Assembly: GCA_017651265.1 (NCBI GenBank)
Contig: JAGCDO010000062.1
Location: forward strand, 1 to 64,000
Direction of reading: 5' to 3'
Source of the DNA: Prevotella sp.
GTDB taxonomy: Bacteria > Bacteroidota > Bacteroidia > Bacteroidales > Bacteroidaceae
Length of the DNA stretch: 64,000 nt
Positions 35,741-45,060 of the stretch are shown piece after piece (position 1 is the stretch's first letter; every line of letters starts with the position of its first letter). The notes beneath the pieces are model-generated. The model made no database searches and was not told the origin of the DNA. It saw only the letters and a list, made by a program, of their open reading frames with translations. The position numbers were made by a program, and so were the translations under genes.

Positions 35741-36649
35741 ATGGAAAAGAAGATACTGACTTGGCTGTTTGCCCTCATCTCCCTCTGCTCCCTGCCCTCA
35801 CAAGGACAGGAGCTGCTGGCTAAGGTTACCATTAACCATAACCAGATACAGGGAACGGATGCCAGCGTCTTCGAGAACCTGCAACAGACACTTGAACAGT
35901 TCATCAACGACAGACAGTGGACCAGTCTGCATTTCCAGAAGAATGAGCGGATCAACTGTAACTTCAATATCACGGTAACGAAATACGACCAGAGCGAGAA
36001 CCTGTTCACCTGTACGGCACTGATTCTGGCCAACAGACCGGTCTTTAATGCTTCTTACACCACCACCTTATATAATAATAGGGATGCTGACTTCAATTTC
36101 CAGTTTGCGCAGTTCGACCAACTGAACTTCAACGAGGAACAGATCGACAACCAGCTGACTGCCCTCATCGCCTATTATGCCTATCTGATTATTGGTATGG
36201 ACCTTGATTCTTTCTCCCCCATGGGCGGAGAGGATATCCTGCAGCGTTGTCTGAACCTGGCCAATAATGCTCAGAACCTGAACTTCCCTGGCTGGAAGGC
36301 ATTTGACAATAGCCGGAACAGGTTTGCCATCATCAACGACTACATGGAAGGTGCTATGAAACCATTCCGCCAGTTGCAATACGACTACTATCGTACTGGT
36401 CTTGACGAGATGGCCAATAACGTGGAACGCGGTAGGACAAACATCAGTACCGCTTTGGAGAACCTGAAGAAGAGTCATGAAGACCGTCCGCTGAGTCTGC
36501 TCCCGCAGATCTGGACCGACTATAAGAAAGAGGAACTGGCCAATATATATAAAGGTAAAGGAACACAAAAGGAGAAAGAGGCTATCTATGATATCCTGTT
36601 CTCGATCAATGCTTCGCAGAACAACTACTGGGAGCGAATCAAAGAATAG
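35741..36649 (+). CDS. DUF4835 family protein (PorD-like)
   Basis: A 302-residue exported protein from ATG 35741; the in-frame ATG at 35711 overlaps the exonuclease gene and lacks a signal peptide start. Signal peptide to about residue 23 (PSQGQELLAKVTINHNQIQGTD). It matches DUF4835, which some annotations call PorD in connection with type IX secretion. In many Bacteroidetes it lies directly before recN, as here; coaBC, often found between the exonuclease and this gene, is absent. Confidence 0.87.
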   Translation: MEKKILTWLFALISLCSLPSQGQELLAKVTINHNQIQGTDASVFENLQQTLEQFINDRQWTSLHFQKNERINCNFNITVTKYDQSENLFTCTALILANRPVFNASYTTTLYNNRDADFNFQFAQFDQLNFNEEQIDNQLTALIAYYAYLIIGMDLDSFSPMGGEDILQRCLNLANNAQNLNFPGWKAFDNSRNRFAIINDYMEGAMKPFRQLQYDYYRTGLDEMANNVERGRTNISTALENLKKSHEDRPLSLLPQIWTDYKKEELANIYKGKGTQKEKEAIYDILFSINASQNNYWERIKE

Positions 36650-36658
36650 TCAGACCTC

Positions 36659-38329
36659 ATGATCAAGCAACTGTACATCAAGAACTTCACACTCATTGAT
36701 ACGCTGGATATGACTTTCCAGCCCGGATTCTCTGTCATTACAGGTGAGACCGGTGCGGGAAAGAGCATCATTCTCGGCGCTATCGCCCTCCTGCTTGGAC
36801 AACGGGCTGACTCGAAAGCCATCAAGAGTGGGGCCGACCGCTGCATCATCGAGGCACACTTCGACCTGAGTCGCTATTCGATGGCGGATTTCTTCACTGA
36901 ACATGAGATAGATTATGATGCTACCGACTGTATCTTACGTCGTGAACTGACTGCCTCAGGAAAGAGTCGTGCCTTTATCAACGACACGCCCGTGCAATTG
37001 TCGTTGATGCGACAGCTGGGTCAACAACTGGTGGACATCCACTCACAACACCAGAACCTGCTCCTTCAGGAAGAGGACTTCCAACTGAACGTGGTGGATA
37101 TCATAGCCAACGACCAGAAACAGTTGGAGCAATACCATCAGCTGTACCAAGAGTACCTGTCGGCTAAAAAGGCTGTCAAGGAGACGCAGGAAGCGATTGA
37201 CCAGGCAAACGACAATCAGGATTTCCTACGCTTCCAGCTGTCAGAACTGAACGATGCCGACCTCAGCGAGGGTATTCAGGAGGAGTTGGAACAGGAACGC
37301 GAAACGCTCAGTCATGCGGAAGACATCAAGAGTGGTTTTTTCGCTGCCGACCAGCTGCTGAGCAGAGGCGAGGGCGGTATTATAGAACGACTGAAGGAAA
37401 CGACGAAAGCACTTGATGCTATCAAGAACGTATTTCCGGACATCCTGGATGTGGCGGAACGTACCGAAAGTTGTTACATTGAACTGAAAGATATTGCTGG
37501 TGATATCAGCAGTTGCGCTGAGGATTTCGATTTCGATCCACAACGTCTTGAGATCATCCACAACAAGCTCGACCAGATTTACTCCCTGGAAAAGAAGCAT
37601 CATGTGGATTCCGTGGAACAGCTCATCGCCATCAGGGATGAACTCGCCCGTCAGCTTGACAGAATCGACAACAGCGAGGATGAGTTAAAGAATCTCCAGG
37701 CAAAGGAAACCGCCCTACTCAACCAATGCAGGGAAACAGCCGCGAAGTTAAGTCAGCTTCGTGAGAAAGCAGCTCGCAAGATCGAGAAGGAGATGCTGAA
37801 ACGTCTCGTTCCCTTAGGTATTCCCCATGTGCGCTTTGAGGTACAGCAAGCACCGAAAGAGCTATCGTATGACGGAGCCGACCGCGTTACCTTCCTGTTC
37901 AGTGCCAATACCAGTACCCCGCTACTACCCGTCAGCGAGGTGGCCTCCGGTGGTGAGATTGCCCGCGTGATGCTTTCCTTGAAGGCCATGATCAGCGGAG
38001 CCGTCAAACTGCCCACCATCATCTTCGACGAGATCGATACAGGTGTGAGCGGTAAGACAGCCGAGATGATGGCGAAGATCATGCAGGAGATGGGTGCGTC
38101 CGACAGACAGGTGATCAGTATTACGCACCTGCCGCAGATTGCTGCCTTAGGAACGACACATTATAAAGTATATAAAGAAGAGAGTCAGCAAGGCACCATC
38201 TCTCACATGCAGCTTCTTCAGGAAGAGGAACGCGTGCAGGAGATCGCCCAGATGCTGAGCGGCAGCAATGTTACAGAAGCTGCTGTTGTCCATGCCAAGG
38301 AACTCTTGAAACAATCCAAGAAGATATGA
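36659..38329 (+). CDS. recN: RecN, DNA repair ATPase
   Basis: A 556-residue SMC-like protein for double-strand break repair. Walker A GETGAGKS (residues 29-36), long coiled-coil arms from about 160 to 370, signature VASGGEIARVMLSLK and Walker B PTIIFDEIDTGVSG (~455-470), with DRQVISITHLPQIA behind it. Complete. The stop codon overlaps the ATG of the next gene (ATGA), so the TPR protein is coupled to it. Confidence 0.96.
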   Translation: MIKQLYIKNFTLIDTLDMTFQPGFSVITGETGAGKSIILGAIALLLGQRADSKAIKSGADRCIIEAHFDLSRYSMADFFTEHEIDYDATDCILRRELTASGKSRAFINDTPVQLSLMRQLGQQLVDIHSQHQNLLLQEEDFQLNVVDIIANDQKQLEQYHQLYQEYLSAKKAVKETQEAIDQANDNQDFLRFQLSELNDADLSEGIQEELEQERETLSHAEDIKSGFFAADQLLSRGEGGIIERLKETTKALDAIKNVFPDILDVAERTESCYIELKDIAGDISSCAEDFDFDPQRLEIIHNKLDQIYSLEKKHHVDSVEQLIAIRDELARQLDRIDNSEDELKNLQAKETALLNQCRETAAKLSQLREKAARKIEKEMLKRLVPLGIPHVRFEVQQAPKELSYDGADRVTFLFSANTSTPLLPVSEVASGGEIARVMLSLKAMISGAVKLPTIIFDEIDTGVSGKTAEMMAKIMQEMGASDRQVISITHLPQIAALGTTHYKVYKEESQQGTISHMQLLQEEERVQEIAQMLSGSNVTEAAVVHAKELLKQSKKI

Positions 38330-39999
38330 AAAGACTGAGAATATTACTGGCTTCGGCCGTTATGTTATGTAATACAGCCGTCATGGCACAATCAGCAGCC
38401 GTCAAGAACGTCGCCAAGAGCGTGTTCTCGCTTACCACGTTCCGCGCTGACGGTTCCCTGCTCGCCTCATCCCATGGTGTCTTTGTAGGCAACGATGGTG
38501 AGGCAGTCAGCGACCTCACCCCTTTCCGCGGTGCTGCCAAGGCTGTGGTCATCGACCAGAAAGGTAATAAGATGGAGGTGACCCGTATGCTGGGTATCAA
38601 TGATATTTATAATGTGGCACGTTTCCGTGTTAACGGAAAGACCACTCCCGCTACCATGGCCTCCTCTTCCCTATCAACGGGTGCTCATGCCTGGCTGGTA
38701 GGCTACGCTGTGAAGAACCCGGAGATTACTGGCACTACCGTGAAGAGTGTGGAGACCTTCATGGACAAGTATGCTTATTATATCTTCGGTATGAATGCGC
38801 CCGACAATGCCATCGCTTGTCCGTTTGTCAATGACAACGGCGAGGTGATTGGTATTCTGCAGGTGAGCAACACCACCTTCGACACCCATGCCACTGATGC
38901 ACGTTTCATCAATAGTCTGACGCTGAACGGTCTTTCACTGAACAATGCTGATATCCGACAGATGGGTATCCCCATTGCCATGCCCACCAATCTGACACAG
39001 GCTCAGGTGTTGCTGATGATGGCAGGACAAAGTGGCGACTCCCTCAAATATGTGGCAGCCATTGACGATTTCTGTCAGCTTTTCCCCACTCAGCTCGACG
39101 GTTATGATGCTCGGGCTCGCCTGCTCATCAGACAAAACCGGTTCGACGAGGCGGCCAAGACCATGGAGAACGCTATCAAACAGGCAGAAAAGAAAGACGA
39201 GGGTCATTACTATTACGGAAAGTTGATCTACGACAAACTGGTCAACCAACCCAATCCCGCCTACGAGAAATGGACGATCGACAAGGCCATGGAAGAGCTG
39301 AACGAAGCCTATGCCCTCTCACCGCAGGCACACTACCGTCATCTGATGGCGCAGATCACCTTCTCGAAGAAGGCCTATCAGGAAGCATACGACATGTTCA
39401 TGTCGCTTTATCAGGACAAAGAGTATAGGAATCCGGAGCTGCTCTATGAGGCTGCACGTTGCAAGCAGATGCTCGATGCACCGGCTACAGAGGTGATTGC
39501 CCTGCTCGACAGTGCCATCAATACCACCGACTCCCTGCAGATCATCAGTGCTGCACCTTATTTCCTGGCCCGTGCCACAGCATACGAACAAGTTGACAGT
39601 TTCCGTCAGGCTGTATTCGATTACTCTCGATATGAGTACTTGGTGCAAGGAAGGGTGAATGCCAATTTCTATTACATCCGCGAACAAGCCGAGGTAAAGG
39701 GTCATCTGTACCAGCAGGCACTCACGGATATTGCCCGTGCCATCATCCTTGCACCGGAGGAAGCTACCTATATTGCAGAGATGGCTTCCCTGCAACTTCG
39801 TGTGAATCTTGTTGACCAAGCTTTGCTGTCTGCTGAGCAGTGTACGAAGGTAGCGCCGGAATACAGCGATGGCTACCTATTGTTAGGACTCGCACAGATC
39901 AAAAAGGGAAAGCAAGCAGAAGGAATTGCTAACTTGCAGAAAGCAAAAGAGTTAGGAAATCCGCAAGCAGACGGCCTGATTGAGAAATATTCTAAGTAA
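38326..39999 (+). CDS. Trypsin-fold pseudoprotease with TPR repeats
   Basis: A 557-residue exported protein (signal peptide to about residue 21, AVMAQSA). Residues ~25-200 follow the course of an HtrA-like serine protease (KSVFSLTTF, HGVFVGNDGEAVSD, IACPFVNDNGEVIGILQ). The positions for the catalytic His (usually in an NxHV motif) and Ser (GNSGGP) are replaced, so it is probably inactive. Residues ~220-557 are TPR-like helical repeats (GYDARARLLIRQNRFDEA, LLLGLAQIKKGKQAEGIANL). Likely a periplasmic scaffold or binding protein. Confidence 0.8.
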   Translation: MKRLRILLASAVMLCNTAVMAQSAAVKNVAKSVFSLTTFRADGSLLASSHGVFVGNDGEAVSDLTPFRGAAKAVVIDQKGNKMEVTRMLGINDIYNVARFRVNGKTTPATMASSSLSTGAHAWLVGYAVKNPEITGTTVKSVETFMDKYAYYIFGMNAPDNAIACPFVNDNGEVIGILQVSNTTFDTHATDARFINSLTLNGLSLNNADIRQMGIPIAMPTNLTQAQVLLMMAGQSGDSLKYVAAIDDFCQLFPTQLDGYDARARLLIRQNRFDEAAKTMENAIKQAEKKDEGHYYYGKLIYDKLVNQPNPAYEKWTIDKAMEELNEAYALSPQAHYRHLMAQITFSKKAYQEAYDMFMSLYQDKEYRNPELLYEAARCKQMLDAPATEVIALLDSAINTTDSLQIISAAPYFLARATAYEQVDSFRQAVFDYSRYEYLVQGRVNANFYYIREQAEVKGHLYQQALTDIARAIILAPEEATYIAEMASLQLRVNLVDQALLSAEQCTKVAPEYSDGYLLLGLAQIKKGKQAEGIANLQKAKELGNPQADGLIEKYSK

Positions 40000-40046
40000 A
40001 TTTGCAAAAAAACACAAATAAATTTTTGTATCACACAGAAAACTTG

Positions 40047-40054
40047 TATCTTTG
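40047..40054 (+). promoter_or_regulatory. Promoter -7 box of HU gene
   Basis: TATCTTTG followed by GCAG, 43 bp before the HU start. Confidence 0.65.
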
Positions 40055-40097
40055 CAGTCCGAAATGAATAAGAACAACTTTTAATCATTCAAAAGAT

Positions 40098-40379
40098 ATG
40101 ACAAAAGCAGAAATTATTGAAGAGATCGTTGCTAAAACGGGTATCGCTCGCAAGGATGCTTCAGCATCCGTAGAAGCATTCATGGAGATCATCAAAGACA
40201 GTCTTCTGGAGAAGAAGGAAAACGTTTATCTGCGCGGATTCGGCAGCTTCATCGTGAAGCATCGTGCTGAGAAGACCGCCCGTAACATCTCCAAGAACAC
40301 GACCATTGTCATTGCAGCACATGACTTCCCCAGCTTCAAGCCGGCTAAGAGCTTCGTTGCAAAGATGAAGGGAGAGTAA
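40098..40379 (+). CDS. HU/IHF-family DNA-binding protein
   Basis: A 93-residue histone-like protein that bends DNA. MTKAEIIEEIVAKTGIARKD begins the dimerisation helices; the DNA-binding arm carries VYLRGFGSFIVKHRAEKTARN, in which the usual GRNP tip is altered to NISKNTTIVI. The C-terminal FKPAKSFVAKMK is typical. Own promoter; the mini-protein and rng follow. Confidence 0.93.
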   Translation: MTKAEIIEEIVAKTGIARKDASASVEAFMEIIKDSLLEKKENVYLRGFGSFIVKHRAEKTARNISKNTTIVIAAHDFPSFKPAKSFVAKMKGE

Positions 40380-40440
40380 ATCAGGTAGATGTTGCCTGCA
40401 ATCAAGACATACGTAATAATCATCATTAATTCATTTAATT

Positions 40441-40530
40441 ATGCCAAACGGAAAAAAGAAAAAGGGTCACAAGATGGCCACGCACAAGCGTAAGAAGAGA
40501 TTAAGAAAGAATCGTCATAAGAGCAAGTAA
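40441..40530 (+). CDS. COX24/AURKAIP1-like mini-protein
   Basis: A 29-residue, extremely basic protein starting MPNGKKKKGHKMATHKRK and ending RKNRHKSK. The block KMATHKRKKRLRKNRHK matches the small COX24/AURKAIP1 domain known from the mitochondrial ribosomal protein mS38. Such mini-proteins are widespread in Bacteroidetes and commonly missed by gene callers. A ribosome-associated role is inferred from the domain and from the neighbouring rng. It lies 61 bp after HU and 36 bp before rng. Confidence 0.85.
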   Translation: MPNGKKKKGHKMATHKRKKRLRKNRHKSK

Positions 40531-40566
40531 CCATACTTGCTCTTATGGTAAACAAGAAAAGCAGAA

Positions 40567-42141
40567 ATGACCAGCGAAGTTGTAATTGACGTCCGACAGA
40601 AAGATATCTCAATTGCCCTGCTGGAAGATAAGAACCTGGTGGAGTACCAGACTGAGCCTCGCTCAGCATCTTTCGCTGTCGGAAACATCTACATCGCCAA
40701 AGTAAAGAAACTGATGGCGGGACTGAATGCCAGTTTTGTGGATGTAGGTTATGAACGGGACGCTTTTCTGCATTATCTTGACCTAGGAAATCAATTCAGT
40801 TCCTACGAGAAGTATCTCAAACAGGTACAGAGCGACAGGAAGAGACTTTACCCATTTGCCAAGGCATCACGCCTACCCGATCTGAAGAAAGACGGCAGTG
40901 TGGCCACCACCCTGCAGAAAGATCAGGAGGTACTGGTGCAGATTGTCAAAGAACCCATTTCCACAAAAGGACCCCGACTAACGGCGGAATTGAGTTTTGC
41001 AGGCCGTTATCTCGTGTTGGTTCCTTTCAACGACAAAGTCTCTGTTTCCTCAAAAATCAAAAGCGGTGAAGAGCGGGCACGCCTCAAGCAGCTCATCCAG
41101 AGCATCAAGCCCAAGAATGTTGGCGTCATCGTACGCACAGTAGCAGAGGGCAAGCGTGTTGCCGAACTCGACACTGAGCTTAAAATTCTTCTAAAGCGTT
41201 GGGAGGAAGCCATTACCAAAGTACAGAAAACCACCTCACGCCCACAGCTCGTCTATGAGGAGACCAGCAGGGTCGTTGCTATGTTGCGCGACCTGTTCAA
41301 TCCTTCATACGAAAATATTTACGTGAATGACGAGCAGGTATTCAATGAGGTAAAAGACTATGTCACTCTTATCGCCCCTGAAAAGGCGGGCATCGTCAAG
41401 CTCTACAAAGGTAATGTGCCTATCTTTGACAACTTCAACATCACTAAGCAGATCAAGTCGAGTTTCGGCAAGACAGTCAACTACAAGCACGGGGCCTACC
41501 TCATCATTGAGCATACAGAGGCCATGCACGTGGTTGATGTGAATAGCGGTAACCGCACAAGGGCTGAGAAAGGTCAGGAGGGAAATGCCCTGGAAGTGAA
41601 TCTCGGTGCCGCCGATGAACTGGCTCGTCAGCTGCGTCTGCGCGATATGGGCGGTATCATCATCGTTGACTTCATCGATATGAACCTGGCAGAAGATCGC
41701 CAGATGCTCTATGAGCGCATGTGCAAGAACATGCAAAAAGACCGCGCGCGCCATAACATCCTGCCACTAAGCAAGTTCGGCTTGATGCAGATTACCCGTC
41801 AGAGGGTTCGTCCTGCCATGGACGTGAATGTTGAAGAGGATTGCCCAACGTGTTTCGGCAGTGGAAAGATCAAGTCGAGTATCTTGTTCACTGACCAGCT
41901 CGAAAGGAAGATTGACTACCTGGTCAATAAGATTGGCGTCAAACGATTCTACCTGCACGTCCACCCGTATGTGGCTGCCTACATCAATCAGGGCTTCATC
42001 AGTATGAAGCGTAAGTGGCAGATGAACTACGGACTGGGTGTACATGTGATTCCCTCGCAGAAAATGGGCTTCTTGCAGTACGAGTTCTATGATGACAAGA
42101 AGCAACTCATCGACATGCGCGAGGAGATGGAAAACAAATAA
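40567..42141 (+). CDS. rng: Ribonuclease E/G family endoribonuclease
   Basis: A 524-residue RNase G-type enzyme for rRNA and mRNA processing. S1 domain at about 35-125 (GNIYIAKVKKLMAGLNASFVD region); catalytic DNase-I-like part with DVNSGNRTR and IIIVDFIDM, whose acidic residues bind magnesium; Zn-link CPTC (~427-430) in EEDCPTCFGSGKI for dimer pairing. No long C-terminal scaffold of RNase E. A strong terminator follows. Confidence 0.94.
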   Translation: MTSEVVIDVRQKDISIALLEDKNLVEYQTEPRSASFAVGNIYIAKVKKLMAGLNASFVDVGYERDAFLHYLDLGNQFSSYEKYLKQVQSDRKRLYPFAKASRLPDLKKDGSVATTLQKDQEVLVQIVKEPISTKGPRLTAELSFAGRYLVLVPFNDKVSVSSKIKSGEERARLKQLIQSIKPKNVGVIVRTVAEGKRVAELDTELKILLKRWEEAITKVQKTTSRPQLVYEETSRVVAMLRDLFNPSYENIYVNDEQVFNEVKDYVTLIAPEKAGIVKLYKGNVPIFDNFNITKQIKSSFGKTVNYKHGAYLIIEHTEAMHVVDVNSGNRTRAEKGQEGNALEVNLGAADELARQLRLRDMGGIIIVDFIDMNLAEDRQMLYERMCKNMQKDRARHNILPLSKFGLMQITRQRVRPAMDVNVEEDCPTCFGSGKIKSSILFTDQLERKIDYLVNKIGVKRFYLHVHPYVAAYINQGFISMKRKWQMNYGLGVHVIPSQKMGFLQYEFYDDKKQLIDMREEMENK

Positions 42142-42142
42142 G

Positions 42143-42178
42143 AAGGAGGGTATGCAGCAATTGCATACCCTCCTTTTC
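42143..42178 (+). terminator. Intrinsic terminator after rng
   Basis: A 14-bp perfect stem (42143-42156 with 42162-42175) and 5-nt loop, followed by TTTTCG. It begins 2 bp after the rng stop codon. Confidence 0.88.
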
Positions 42179-42258
42179 GTTTATTTTCGTTTTTGGTTCT
42201 TTTAACCGTCTATTAGTTTTTTTTTCCTTAAATAAGGTGTTGTTTAAAAAAATATGTG

Positions 42259-42266
42259 TAATTTTG
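42259..42266 (+). promoter_or_regulatory. Promoter -7 box of first CotH gene
   Basis: TAATTTTG followed by CCACC, 40 bp before the ATG. Confidence 0.6.
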
Positions 42267-42306
42267 CCACCAAATAACAATCATGTAATATTACACTCAT
42301 AAATCT

Positions 42307-44940
42307 ATGAAGAAATTATTAACGCTGGCATTATTCATTGCTAGTACTTACAGTGCTCATGCACAACTTATTATCAACGAAATCATGCAGTCGAATGTCG
42401 AGTGCATCATGGATGACATCAAAGAGTTTCCCGACTCTTGGGTAGAACTGTACAACAGTGGCGATGAGGCTATCAACCTCAAAGACTACAAGATCAGCGA
42501 CAAGAACAAGGAAAAGAAAGCTTGGCAGTTGCCCGACAAGACCGTTGCTGCAAAGGGATATGCAATTATCTACTGCGACAAGGAAGGAAAAGAGAATAAC
42601 CGTCTTCACGCCGATTTCCGTCTGGAGTCAGGTAAGGGATGTACCGTTTATCTCTTTAATAACAAAGAGGTAGTTGACAGTCTTCCTTATATCGATGACA
42701 AACCCATGGTCAAGATGCCTGCACCCGATATCGCATTCGGTCGTAAGACTGACGCTTCCGACGAGTGGGGCTATCAGCTCACGCCAACCCCAGGTAAGGC
42801 CAATACGGGCGAGATCTGTAACGCCAAGCATATCTTAGGTGCTCCTGTATTCAGCGAACCAGGTCATGTCACTTCCGGTAATGCAGCCATCAACCTCGAA
42901 CTGAGTCTGCCCGAGGGTGCTCCCGAAGGTGCCTATATCACCTATACCACCAATGGTAGTGAGCCGACAAGTCAATCCACAAAATATACGCAGCCCATCA
43001 GTATCACCAAGACAAAGGTGATTCGTGCCAAGGTATTCTGTGATGGTTGGCTCTCACCGCTGAGCACAGCTCAGTCGTATATCTTCCACCCCAGAGAATT
43101 CACCATTCCTATCTTCTCTGTTCAGACCAACGACAAGTATCTGAACGCCAGGGATATCGGTCTTTTCGCTAACAACAACAGCAAGGAAGATAAGAAGACA
43201 CACGACTGGCGTCGTCCTGTCAATATTGAGTTCTTCCCCGCCGAAGGTGAGCCAAGTGCTTTCAACCAGCCCGGTGAGACCCGTATCCAAGGTGGACAGT
43301 CACGTTCGAATGCCTTGAAGTCAATGGTATTCTATGCCAACAAGCGTTTTGATGCAGACAAAAAGCGTTTCTCTTATGAGTTCTTCCCCGATCAGAAACC
43401 GGGTATAACCGAGTTCAAGTCGTTCTCTCTCCGCGATGGCGGTAACGACTTCAGCGACCTGTACTTCCGTGATCTCATCATCCAGCGTACCATGGGTCCG
43501 AATGTTGACCTCGACTGGCAGGCTGGTCACTCAGCCGTTCTCTACATCAACGGTGAGTATATGGGTATGCTCAACATCCGCGAGCGTTCCAACGAAGACA
43601 ATATCTACAGTAACTACGACGGTCTTGAGGATGTGGACGAGATTGAGATCTCTCACGAGCAACAGGGAAACCAAGACCTGTTCATCGAGGAGTTGAAGGA
43701 AGGCGACGATGTCTTCTATCAAGCCTTCAAGGAATTCTACAGTGAGAAGGGTCATACCAAGGCAGAATACGAGCAGTGGCTTGATGTCAGCGAGTATCTG
43801 AACGTGATGATTCTGAACCTCTTCTATTGCAATATCGACTTCCCGGGCAACAACATCGTGTTCTGGCGTCCCAACGAAGATGCAAAAGTAGATCTGCCTA
43901 AGAGATTCCGTGCGATTGTCAAGGATACTGATTTCGGACTTGGTCTCTACAATTTTAATGAAACCAGCAGTTCTTCCAACACCATTGACATGATTTACAA
44001 TCCCAGGAATTATGGTAACTCTTGGGCTTTCACCGAACCTGCTACCCGTTTGTTCAGGAACATGATGGAGAATCCTGAACTGTTACAGATGTTCATTGAC
44101 AAGAGCTGCGTCTATATGGGCGACTTCATGAATGCCGAGGGAACAAGTGCTGTCATGGATGCTATCCTGGAAGAAGCTCTGGATGAGTTTGTAGCCCATC
44201 GCGACAAGTATAATAGCTGGGGTAATAACTATAACGATATCCTGAACAAGTTCGAGAACGCCAAGAAATGGATCGCCGGCTACGAAGAAAAGCAGCAAGG
44301 CTGGGGCGGCGGCTGGCCAGGCTGGGGCGGCGGCTGGCCAGGCGGCGGCGGTGGCCAAGAGACCACCATCGTACACCTCCCCCGTACAGATTACTTCCTT
44401 CAGTATCTTAGTGCCAAGTACCTGAATGGTGTTGATGCTATTCCTGTGACCATCAACAAGGGTATCACCAACCTGCCTAATGAAACCATCATCAACGACA
44501 TCAAGCTTACAAAGGGTATCTTCGACGGTAAATTGTTCCTCAATCGTCAGATTACCTTAGAGGGTAAGACCGAAGGTGAACCGTATGTGACAGGTTGGGA
44601 CATTGAGCAGACTGCTTCCAATGATGCTGTTACAAAGACTCATGTGGACGGTGCTTTCTATACTTTCAATGTACCAGCATGCAAGAGTCTGGCCATCAAC
44701 GCCGTCCTTGGTAACCAAACAGGTATCGCTAATGTGGATGCTAAGAACTGGAGATGGAGCGTTGCTAACCAGATGCTTAGCGTAAGCGGTGTTCCCGCTG
44801 GTACCGATGTTACCTTATACAACCTGCAGGGTATGCTCATCAAGCAGATCAAGTCTGACGGCTCAACAATCCAGTTGCCGCTCATGAATAATCAGGTTTA
44901 TATCCTGAAGGTGGGTAAGGAAACCATTAAGGTGAAGTAA
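42307..44940 (+). CDS. CotH-kinase surface protein with lamin-tail domain
   Basis: An 877-residue exported protein (signal peptide to about 19, YSAHAQL). In order: lamin-tail domain (~20-135, INEIMQSN..WVELYNSG), chitobiase-type C-terminal domain (~195-255, TYTTNGSEPTSQSTKYTQP), CotH kinase-like domain (~265-620) with YINGEYMGMLNIRERSNEDN and FRAIVKDTDFGLGLY, a Gly/Trp linker (~664-683) made of a 21-bp direct repeat, and a C-terminal Por-type sorting tail (YNLQGMLIKQIK..VYILKVG). The tail suggests export by type IX secretion. CotH proteins phosphorylate spore or cell-surface proteins in other bacteria. Paralogue of the next gene. Confidence 0.88.
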   Translation: MKKLLTLALFIASTYSAHAQLIINEIMQSNVECIMDDIKEFPDSWVELYNSGDEAINLKDYKISDKNKEKKAWQLPDKTVAAKGYAIIYCDKEGKENNRLHADFRLESGKGCTVYLFNNKEVVDSLPYIDDKPMVKMPAPDIAFGRKTDASDEWGYQLTPTPGKANTGEICNAKHILGAPVFSEPGHVTSGNAAINLELSLPEGAPEGAYITYTTNGSEPTSQSTKYTQPISITKTKVIRAKVFCDGWLSPLSTAQSYIFHPREFTIPIFSVQTNDKYLNARDIGLFANNNSKEDKKTHDWRRPVNIEFFPAEGEPSAFNQPGETRIQGGQSRSNALKSMVFYANKRFDADKKRFSYEFFPDQKPGITEFKSFSLRDGGNDFSDLYFRDLIIQRTMGPNVDLDWQAGHSAVLYINGEYMGMLNIRERSNEDNIYSNYDGLEDVDEIEISHEQQGNQDLFIEELKEGDDVFYQAFKEFYSEKGHTKAEYEQWLDVSEYLNVMILNLFYCNIDFPGNNIVFWRPNEDAKVDLPKRFRAIVKDTDFGLGLYNFNETSSSSNTIDMIYNPRNYGNSWAFTEPATRLFRNMMENPELLQMFIDKSCVYMGDFMNAEGTSAVMDAILEEALDEFVAHRDKYNSWGNNYNDILNKFENAKKWIAGYEEKQQGWGGGWPGWGGGWPGGGGGQETTIVHLPRTDYFLQYLSAKYLNGVDAIPVTINKGITNLPNETIINDIKLTKGIFDGKLFLNRQITLEGKTEGEPYVTGWDIEQTASNDAVTKTHVDGAFYTFNVPACKSLAINAVLGNQTGIANVDAKNWRWSVANQMLSVSGVPAGTDVTLYNLQGMLIKQIKSDGSTIQLPLMNNQVYILKVGKETIKVK
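44299..44340. repeat. Two exact 21-bp direct repeats in CotH gene
   Basis: 44299-44319 and 44320-44340 are identical and encode a GWGGGWP unit twice, followed by a run of Gly. The second CotH gene has no counterpart of this linker. Confidence 0.85.
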
Positions 44941-44969
44941 TTCTCATAGAAGATTAGATATCTGGATAT

Positions 44970-45014
44970 CTCGGCATAAAGAACGTAAAATGTTTTTTAT
45001 GCCGAGTTTTTTTT
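44970..45014 (+). terminator. Intrinsic terminator after first CotH gene
   Basis: Arms CTCGGCATAAA (44970-44980) and TTTATGCCGAG (44996-45006) form an 11-bp stem followed by eight T. Confidence 0.88.
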
Positions 45015-45034
45015 GTTTTGCTCGATACTTTTCG

Positions 45035-45042
45035 TATCTTTG
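45035..45042 (+). promoter_or_regulatory. Promoter -7 box of second CotH gene
   Basis: TATCTTTG followed by CCAAC, 18 bp before the ATG at 45061. Confidence 0.6.
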
Positions 45043-45060
45043 CCAACAAATTGGTACTAA

